A stretch of DNA of 62,038 nucleotides from an uncultured Clostridia bacterium (GTDB taxonomy: Bacteria > Bacillota > Clostridia > Christensenellales > Aristaeellaceae). The translations under genes were made by a program, and so were the position numbers. Location of the stretch: positions 1 through 62,038 of the forward strand of contig CAKTUS010000005.1 in assembly GCA_934621485.1 (NCBI GenBank), in the 5' to 3' direction. Below the pieces are notes generated by a model, which was given only the letters and a program-made list of their open reading frames with translations, made no database searches and was not told the origin of the DNA. Within the stretch, counting starts at the first letter, position 1. The number at the start of each line of letters is the position of its first letter. Of this stretch, positions 56,656 to 62,038 are shown piece after piece.

Positions 56656-57698
56656 GCTTCCTCATCCGCCTCGATGGTACGGAAGGCGGCCGCCCGGCAC
56701 AGCCGGTTCATAATGGCCAGCCCAAACCCCTGGGCAGGCAGCACTTCACAAAACAGAACGTCCACCTGTTCATCATCCATCTGCCGGAGCAGAGCAAACA
56801 GCTTATGCCCTACGGTTTCCGGGCGGCTCAGCGTGCCGATGGACAGGGCGCATGCGCCTTCATAAGCGGGCAAATGCTCCTCAAAAGCCAGAATACGGGC
56901 GTTCTTTCCTTCCGCTACCGCTTCCCGGTAATGGCGCAGGCAGCTGCGCTGCACGTTTTCCGCCTGTCCGCGCACCATCCACAGCTCGCCGCCGGGAGCA
57001 TAGTGCTTGTACATCATGCCGGGAGAAAGGGCCTTTTCCCCCTTCTGCAAAGGCCGCAGTACACTGTCTGCCACCTGTACCCGGGGCAGCACCTCCAGCA
57101 GCATCTCCGGCGTTATGCCGCCGGGCCGCAGCACAGTGGGAATCGAACCCGTCATGTCCAGCACGGTGCTTTCCAACCCCACCTGGCACTCTCCCCCATC
57201 CAGAATCAGGGGCAGCTTTCCCCGCAAATCGTGGTACACATGCCGGGCGGCGGTAGGGCTGGGCTTGCCGGAGGTGTTGGCGCTGGGCGCGGCCACAGGA
57301 ACCCCGCAAGCGCGAAGCAGCTTTTGCGCCACCGGATGAGAGGGAATCCGCACGGCTACGCTGGGCAGCCCCGCATTGGTTTCAGGCGGGATGCAGGGCT
57401 TCTTGGGCATCAGCAGCGTAAGGGGACCCGGGCAAAAATGCTCCATCACCCAACGGGAACGCTCATCAATCACGCAAAGAGGTTCCGCGCCCTCTATAGC
57501 GGGCACATGCACAATCAGCGGATTATCTGCCGGGCGGCCTTTTGCGGCAAAGATGGCTTTCACCGCCGCGGGATTCAGGGCGTCGGCCCCAAGTCCATAC
57601 ACCGTTTCCGTAGGAAAGGCCACCAATCCGCCGCTTTGCAAAATCCTCGCCGCTTCTTCCAGCGCCTCATCCGTGGGCTTGAGCAGTTTGGTTTCCAT
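56652..57698 (-). CDS. L-threonylcarbamoyladenylate synthase (Sua5/YwlC)
   Basis: A 348-residue long-form (Sua5-type) enzyme that makes threonylcarbamoyl-AMP from threonine, bicarbonate and ATP for tRNA t6A. The YrdC domain occupies residues 1-205, with GGLVAFPTETVYGLGADALN, KGRPADNPLIVHV and SANTSGKPSPT signatures. The C-terminal Sua5 domain follows a linker with SPGMMYKHYAPG. It overlaps the phosphatase gene and follows prfA by about 30 bases. Confidence 0.93.
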   Translation of the reverse strand: METKLLKPTDEALEEAARILQSGGLVAFPTETVYGLGADALNPAAVKAIFAAKGRPADNPLIVHVPAIEGAEPLCVIDERSRWVMEHFCPGPLTLLMPKKPCIPPETNAGLPSVAVRIPSHPVAQKLLRACGVPVAAPSANTSGKPSPTAARHVYHDLRGKLPLILDGGECQVGLESTVLDMTGSIPTVLRPGGITPEMLLEVLPRVQVADSVLRPLQKGEKALSPGMMYKHYAPGGELWMVRGQAENVQRSCLRHYREAVAEGKNARILAFEEHLPAYEGACALSIGTLSRPETVGHKLFALLRQMDDEQVDVLFCEVLPAQGFGLAIMNRLCRAAAFRTIEADEEA

Positions 57699-57729
57699 GA
57701 GAAAACCCCTCTTTCCTCACCTTATCGAC

Positions 57730-58794
57730 CTATGCCTGAGTCATTTCTTCCAGCTTTCGGGCCTGCTCGGCCAGCGTCAACGCATCGATTATCTCATCCA
57801 GGTCGCCGTCCATGATGCTGTCAATCTGGTACAGGGTGAGCCCAATGCGGTGATCAGTCACCCGGCCCTGCGGAAAGTTATAGGTGCGAATCCGCTCGCT
57901 GCGGTCGCCGGTGCCGATTTGACCCTTGCGGTTGGCGGCATATTCGCTGTCCTTTTCCGAGCGCAGCTTGTCGTACAGGCGGCTTTTGAGCACCTGCATG
58001 GCCTTAGCCCGGTTTTTAATCTGGCTTTTCTCATCCTGGCAGGTAACCACCAGGCCCGTAGGCAGATGGGTTATGCGCACGGCGCTGTCGGTTGTGTTTA
58101 CGCACTGACCGCCGTGACCGGTGGAGCGGTACACATCAATGCGCAAGTCGCCGGGATTGTTGTCCACCTCTACATCCTCCACCTCCGGCAGCACAGCCAC
58201 GGTGCAGGTGCTGGTGTGAATCCGGCCGCCCGCCTCGGTAGAGGGCACCCGCTGTACCCGGTGCACGCCGCTTTCATATTTCAGGCGGCTGAACGTGCCC
58301 TGACCGCTGATGGTGAACACCGCTTCCTTCACGCCGCCCAGCTCAGTCATGTTATAGCTGACCGCCTCCAGCTTCAGCCGGTGACGCTCTGCATAGCGGG
58401 TATACATGCGCAACAGCAGCGCGCCAAACAGCGCCGCCTCGTCGCCGCCCGCTCCGGGACGAATTTCCATCACCACGTTACGGTCGGCGTCCGGGTCCTT
58501 AGGCAGCAGCAAAACCTTTAATTCCTGCTCCTGCTGGGCCCGCTGTTCCTCCAGCTCCTGCATTTCCAGCTGCGCCAGGTCCGCCATTTCCGGCTGAGAA
58601 AGCAGTTCTTTGGTCTCGTCTATTTCCTTCAGCGTTTTCTGATAGGCCTGATAGGCTTCCACTGCCGCCTCCAGCCCGGCGCGCTCCTTGAGCAGCTTTT
58701 GCCACCGGGCCTGATCGGCGATGATATCCGGCTGGCTCACCGCTTCGCTAAGCTCCTGATAACGGTTCACCATCCAGTCAAATTTTTCAAACAT
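57730..58794 (-). CDS. prfA: Peptide chain release factor 1
   Basis: A 354-residue class I release factor for UAA/UAG. The GGQ motif is in STGHGGQCVNTTDSAVR near residue 230. The stop-codon recognition region has RVQRVPSTEAGGRIHTS, where PST is the P-x-T tripeptide of RF1. GGDEAALFG starts domain 2. Length is normal. It follows prmC, whose product methylates the GGQ glutamine. Confidence 0.96.
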   Translation of the reverse strand: MFEKFDWMVNRYQELSEAVSQPDIIADQARWQKLLKERAGLEAAVEAYQAYQKTLKEIDETKELLSQPEMADLAQLEMQELEEQRAQQEQELKVLLLPKDPDADRNVVMEIRPGAGGDEAALFGALLLRMYTRYAERHRLKLEAVSYNMTELGGVKEAVFTISGQGTFSRLKYESGVHRVQRVPSTEAGGRIHTSTCTVAVLPEVEDVEVDNNPGDLRIDVYRSTGHGGQCVNTTDSAVRITHLPTGLVVTCQDEKSQIKNRAKAMQVLKSRLYDKLRSEKDSEYAANRKGQIGTGDRSERIRTYNFPQGRVTDHRIGLTLYQIDSIMDGDLDEIIDALTLAEQARKLEEMTQA

Positions 58795-58849
58795 AGGGCT
58801 TCACTCCTTCGCTTTTCCAATGAGGGGGCGTTTGAGCATGAGAAAAGCG

Positions 58850-59683
58850 CTACGTAAACCTGGCTGAAACCATCCGTGGCAAACCGTACAAATCCTGATG
58901 AACCGAAACGCCGCTCAGCCCCGCCGATTCAAACAGCTGCCGAACAGCCCCGGCCTGTTCATCGCCTACCTCCACAGCCAGCAGACCGCCGGGCAGCAAG
59001 TGCCGGGTTGCCTCTCCGGCGATGCGGCGGTAGAAATCCAGCCCGTCCGCGCCGCCGTCCAGAGCCAAGCGGGGCTCTTTTTGAACCTCGGGCTGCAAAG
59101 TCTGGCAGTCCTTCGTAGGAATATAGGGAGGATTCGACAAAATCAAATCAAAACGCAACTCCCCCACTGCGTTCCACAAATCTCCGAAATGAAACGCAAT
59201 ATCCGCAGCGTTTCGCGCGGCGTTTTCACGAGCCAAAGAAAGGGCGGCCGCGCTTACATCCGCCGCATGAACCTGGGCGTGAGGACATTCATGCTTGAGG
59301 GCCACGGCAATGGCTCCGCTGCCTGTACACAGGTCCAGCGCCACGGGCGCAGGCAGCTTTTTCAAAAACGCAATGCCCAGTTCGCACAGTTCTTCCGTTT
59401 CCTGCCGGGGAATCAGCGCCCGGCGATCGGTTGCCATCTCCAGCCCATAGAAGCCCTGACTGCCCACCAGGTATTGCAGCGGAATCCGCCGGGCGCGCGA
59501 AAGCAGGAGCGACGCAAAACGCTGCTCCTGCTCGCCGGATAGTTCCATTTCGCCCTCCAGCCGCATACGCATGCGCTCCATCCCCATTACATGGGATAAA
59601 AGCAGTTCTGCATCGATACGGGGATCCGGCACCTGAGAAAGGGTTTGCTCCGCCTGTTTCAACGCCTCTCTGACGGTCATCAT
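58850..59683 (-). CDS. prmC: Release factor glutamine methyltransferase PrmC
   Basis: A 277-residue SAM-dependent N5-glutamine methyltransferase. A helical N-terminal domain (ALLIPRQETEELCE bridging) leads to the SAM motif DLCTGSGAIAVALK, and the catalytic NPPY appears as LILSNPPYIPT. It methylates the Gln of GGQ in RF1/RF2. It begins directly after the stop of the DUF1385 gene (TGAATG) and precedes prfA. Confidence 0.95.
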   Translation of the reverse strand: MMTVREALKQAEQTLSQVPDPRIDAELLLSHVMGMERMRMRLEGEMELSGEQEQRFASLLLSRARRIPLQYLVGSQGFYGLEMATDRRALIPRQETEELCELGIAFLKKLPAPVALDLCTGSGAIAVALKHECPHAQVHAADVSAAALSLARENAARNAADIAFHFGDLWNAVGELRFDLILSNPPYIPTKDCQTLQPEVQKEPRLALDGGADGLDFYRRIAGEATRHLLPGGLLAVEVGDEQAGAVRQLFESAGLSGVSVHQDLYGLPRMVSARFT

Positions 59684-60724
59684 TCAGTCCTTTTGCTCCG
59701 TGGGAATTTCCTTGCGAAGTTCGGGATCGGCCACACGGTAATCGTGAATCACGGTATAACCTTCCGGGGTGGTTTCGCAGCCATCGGGCAGGCCGTGCAG
59801 CGCCACATTCATGGATACAATGGCCACCTCCAGCATTTCGTTGGTGGGCTGGCGGGTGGTCAGCCGCTGCATCTGCATACCGGGCCAGCGCAGAATCCGG
59901 GCAATCTTGCTTTCGGAATGAGCCAGCCCCTTGAGCACCTCATAGCTGATACCGGCCACAACAGGCATCAGCAATAGCCGGCTGCCCAGGCGCAGGAAAT
60001 AGTTGGTGCCCTGATAGCCCACCAGGGTAAACAGCACAATGGAAATCAGAAACACAATCAGCAAAAAGCTGGTGCCACAGCGGGGGTGCAGCGTGGTAAA
60101 CTGCTGGGCGTTTTCCGGGGTAAGCGGCAAATCGTGCTCATGGCAATACACGGTTTTATGCTCCGCGCCGTGGTATTCAAAGGTGCGGCGCACATCCGGC
60201 ACCGTAGCGCAAAACAGAATATAGGCAATCAAAATCAAAATACGCAAAATTCCGCTGAGCAGGTTAATGAGCCAATTCTGAGCGGAATTGGGCATCCAGC
60301 TCTTGAGCAGGCGGGCGAAAAGCTCTGGAATCACAAAAAACAGCCCGATGGACAGCGCGACCGCCAGCACAATGGCCGTACCCATCACAATTTTATCAAT
60401 GCCCTTGCCCAGCTTTTTGGACAGCCATTTTTCAAACTTGCTGGGCTCTTCATCCAAAATGCCCAGCATATCGGTGCTCTCCTGCAAAACGCTCATGCCC
60501 ATGCCCAGCATGGTTACAAAATTGACGACGCCGCGCACAAAGGGCCAGCCCATCCATGGATGCTTCTGAGACACCGGCTTATACTCCCGGCGCCTGGTCA
60601 CAATAGAGCCGTCCGGACGGCGAACCGACACGGCGATGGCGTCGGGCGCCTTCATCATTACGCCCTCCATCACGGCCTGTCCGCCAATATCAACGCGCTT
60701 TTTCACGCTCTGCTGCTTGCTCAT
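59684..60724 (-). CDS. DUF1385 membrane protein
   Basis: A 346-residue protein. The ATG at 60724 (MSKQQSVKKRVDIGGQAVMEGVMM) has AAAGGA upstream; the longer frame to 60790 lacks such a site. The opening IGGQAVMEGVMMKAPDAIAVSVRR and the HGAEHKTVYCHEHDLPLTPENA segment are the hallmark of DUF1385, which carries conserved His/Glu residues suggestive of metal binding, and three to four helices in the middle. The function is unknown. The position between rpmE and prmC-prfA is common in Clostridia. Confidence 0.92.
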   Translation of the reverse strand: MSKQQSVKKRVDIGGQAVMEGVMMKAPDAIAVSVRRPDGSIVTRRREYKPVSQKHPWMGWPFVRGVVNFVTMLGMGMSVLQESTDMLGILDEEPSKFEKWLSKKLGKGIDKIVMGTAIVLAVALSIGLFFVIPELFARLLKSWMPNSAQNWLINLLSGILRILILIAYILFCATVPDVRRTFEYHGAEHKTVYCHEHDLPLTPENAQQFTTLHPRCGTSFLLIVFLISIVLFTLVGYQGTNYFLRLGSRLLLMPVVAGISYEVLKGLAHSESKIARILRWPGMQMQRLTTRQPTNEMLEVAIVSMNVALHGLPDGCETTPEGYTVIHDYRVADPELRKEIPTEQKD

Positions 60725-60862
60725 CGGTAATCGTTTCCTTTCTTTTGGGGCGCGTCCTGCGACGCTTTTTACGTATTTCGACGCCAGCACAGGGGGTTCC
60801 TGCTGAAAGAAGGCGGCGGGCCGGTTGTTTACACATCCTTCATAACTGTGCCTGAATAGTCA

Positions 60863-60889
60863 AAAAGAGCGCCGAAACGGCGCTCTTTT
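60863..60889 (-). terminator. Terminator after rpmE
   Basis: A perfect 12-bp stem AAAAGAGCGCCG / CGGCGCTCTTTT with a 3-base loop and T-tracts on both sides, 8 bases after the rpmE stop. Confidence 0.9.
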
Positions 60890-60896
60890 GAATGGC

Positions 60897-61097
60897 TTAT
60901 TCCATGTTGAAACGCTTCTTGAAACGGTCAACGCGTCCGCCGGTATCGACCAGCTTTTGCTTGCCGGTATAGAAAGGATGGCACTTGGAGCAAATTTCAA
61001 CCTTCAGTTCGGGCTTGACCGACCCCGTCTCAAACGTCTCACCGCATACGCAACGGACGATGGACTTGCCATACTTGGGATGGATCTTTTCTTTCAC
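60897..61097 (-). CDS. rpmE: 50S ribosomal protein L31
   Basis: A 66-residue ribosomal protein, zinc-binding (C+) form. It begins MKEKIHPKYGKSIVRCVCGETFETGS, with CxC, then CSKCHPFYTGKQKLVDTGGRVDRFKKRF. It has its own promoter and terminator. Confidence 0.97.
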   Translation of the reverse strand: MKEKIHPKYGKSIVRCVCGETFETGSVKPELKVEICSKCHPFYTGKQKLVDTGGRVDRFKKRFNME

Positions 61098-61150
61098 GCA
61101 TTTTCACCTCTTTTGCGCATGCTGTGGGTTTTCATCAAACCGCAGAAGCA

Positions 61151-61179
61151 ATTATAGCATAGTGCCGTGGCTTTTGCAA
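61151..61179 (-). promoter_or_regulatory. Promoter of rpmE
   Basis: TTGCAA (61174-61179) and TATAAT (61151-61156) are 17 bases apart on the minus strand, 53 bases upstream of the ATG. It sits between the stop of the membrane-protein gene and rpmE. Confidence 0.75.
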
Positions 61180-61193
61180 GAGATTTTTTGATA

Positions 61194-62038
61194 TCATTCA
61201 CGTTTCCCGGGGACTTTTTCGCAAAGGCCGTCCCGCGCCGCCGCCGTCAGGTAGGCGCACAGGGCGAAAACCGTTACGGCCAATTGTTTATCGGTCATCC
61301 AGAAATGCAGGCGCACATGGTTTTGCAAAACGCAATACCACACAATGGGCCACAGGGCCACCGCCGCTACAGGCAAAGCCCGCGCCCAGTGAGCAAGCGG
61401 CTGCGGGCGGCTCAGGGCGCGCAGAGCAGCGGCCCCCAGCAGCAGCGCAAAGCACAGCGCATTGGAGCCGATAAAAAAGGTTTTAAGGTTAATCAGAATG
61501 GAATCAGCAGGGGTAACCACTACATACTCCCAGTTGCCGGTGGTCCGGAAAGCCACCTGCTCCAGAATATCCGCCAGCACGTTCTGACCCGTCAGCAGGG
61601 CGCCCACCGGGGCCTTGCAAAGCCAGGTCGCCGCGTAAGAAACCATCCAGATAGCCGACAGGCCAATCGTTTGGCTCCACAACCGTGAGGAGGCTTCTCC
61701 CGCCTTTACCTGCAACAGCAGCGCCACCAGCAGCGGATAGCCCAGCGCCAGCACCGGGAAGGTGAGGAAATCAAAAAAGCACACCAACGACCCAAGCGTC
61801 AGGAAAAACTCGGGCAGCCAGGCCCGCAGCCTTTCCCAAAACCGCAGCAGGGCATAACAGGCGGCAAGAGTCAGCAAGTACACCGTCATATACTGCTGGC
61901 AGAAGGGGGCGATCAAGATAAAGGACATGACCAGTCCTGCCCCGAAAAAGAAAGCGGCCCACGCGCCCAGCCGCTTGCGGCAGTGCCAGTAGCACAGCAC
62001 AAACAGGGCGAACAGCAGCATCATATTGAGAAAGCGCA
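61194..62038 (-). CDS. Polytopic membrane protein, N-terminus beyond the window
   Basis: At least 280 residues with about eight hydrophobic helices. The frame stays open to the window edge (RFLN before the first Met), so the start is missing. A segment FFLTLGSLVCFFDFLTFPVLALGYPLLVALL resembles a conserved stretch in large membrane proteins of Bacillota thought to be GT-C-type lipid-linked glycosyltransferases. That assignment is a suggestion only. The C-terminus ends in a short charged tail (CEKVPGKRE). Confidence 0.6.
   Translation of the reverse strand, partial: RFLNMMLLFALFVLCYWHCRKRLGAWAAFFFGAGLVMSFILIAPFCQQYMTVYLLTLAACYALLRFWERLRAWLPEFFLTLGSLVCFFDFLTFPVLALGYPLLVALLLQVKAGEASSRLWSQTIGLSAIWMVSYAATWLCKAPVGALLTGQNVLADILEQVAFRTTGNWEYVVVTPADSILINLKTFFIGSNALCFALLLGAAALRALSRPQPLAHWARALPVAAVALWPIVWYCVLQNHVRLHFWMTDKQLAVTVFALCAYLTAAARDGLCEKVPGKRE

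Overview
The window (62 kb, GC-rich, most genes on the minus strand) looks like the chromosome of a monoderm Bacillota bacterium of class Clostridia, probably an anaerobic gut or rumen lineage. The signs are a T-box leader before valS, an EcfA1-EcfA2-EcfT-TruA operon, zinc-binding L31 and L32, a prmC-prfA-Sua5-arginine-phosphatase cluster, a DegV protein, an SpoVK/CbbX-type AAA ATPase, a cell-wall-sorted Cna-B adhesin and consensus TTGACA-17-TATAAT promoters. No tRNA, rRNA, CRISPR array, transposase or phage gene was seen.

Layout. 0.1-5 kb: a minus-strand operon of a membrane protein with PNEE-type repeats, a secreted SH3-like protein and the AAA ATPase. 5.8-26.6 kb: an accessory catabolic island. 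It holds three carboxylate transport systems (tripartite TctABC, an AEC permease, a TAXI-TRAP pair), two cupins, an SDR dehydrogenase, a fumarate-reductase-like flavoprotein, a GntR/FCD regulator, an IlvD/Edd dehydratase, a zinc alcohol dehydrogenase, an Old-Yellow-Enzyme/Fe-S reductase and a KDPG-aldolase fusion. Four of its promoters carry the same T(T/G)TGATAT boxes, so it is probably one regulon that imports an unidentified polar (sugar-acid-like) substrate, oxidises or reduces it, dehydrates it and cleaves the 2-keto-3-deoxy product. A secreted chagasin-like protease inhibitor sits inside it. 27-30.5 kb: a large adhesin behind a poly-C tract. 30.7-34.6 kb: a Tet(M)-like translational GTPase, a GyrI-like protein and an RlmI-type methyltransferase. 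34.7-38.4 kb: stand-alone flavokinase, EcfA1, EcfA2, EcfT and TruA, with start and stop codons overlapping. 38.5-46.9 kb: DegV, a lipoprotein, a zinc ribbon, MntP, RsmI, RsmH, a broken gene, ValS with a T-box, and L32. 47.1-51 kb: a decayed paralogue next to its intact sister, then PepF. 51.2-54.3 kb: DUF368, DUF1538 and a double PII-like protein. 54.5-62 kb: a beta-CASP nuclease, arginine phosphatase, Sua5, RF1, PrmC, DUF1385, L31 and a truncated membrane protein.

The most striking non-coding signal is a set of short (about 135-210 bp) non-coding elements. Their ends resemble CAGGCTGTCGAAAA and its inverse, and they are built from consecutive hairpins. At several sites the element sits inside, or just after, a host stem-loop (often the gene's terminator), and that stem-loop is present on both sides as a direct repeat (29, 25, 15, 13 bp, and a diverged 21 bp). 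One insertion splits a gene, and removing the insertion restores the reading frame. Two full copies show compensatory base changes in two hairpins. This looks like a non-autonomous, hairpin- or terminator-targeting mobile element with long target duplications.
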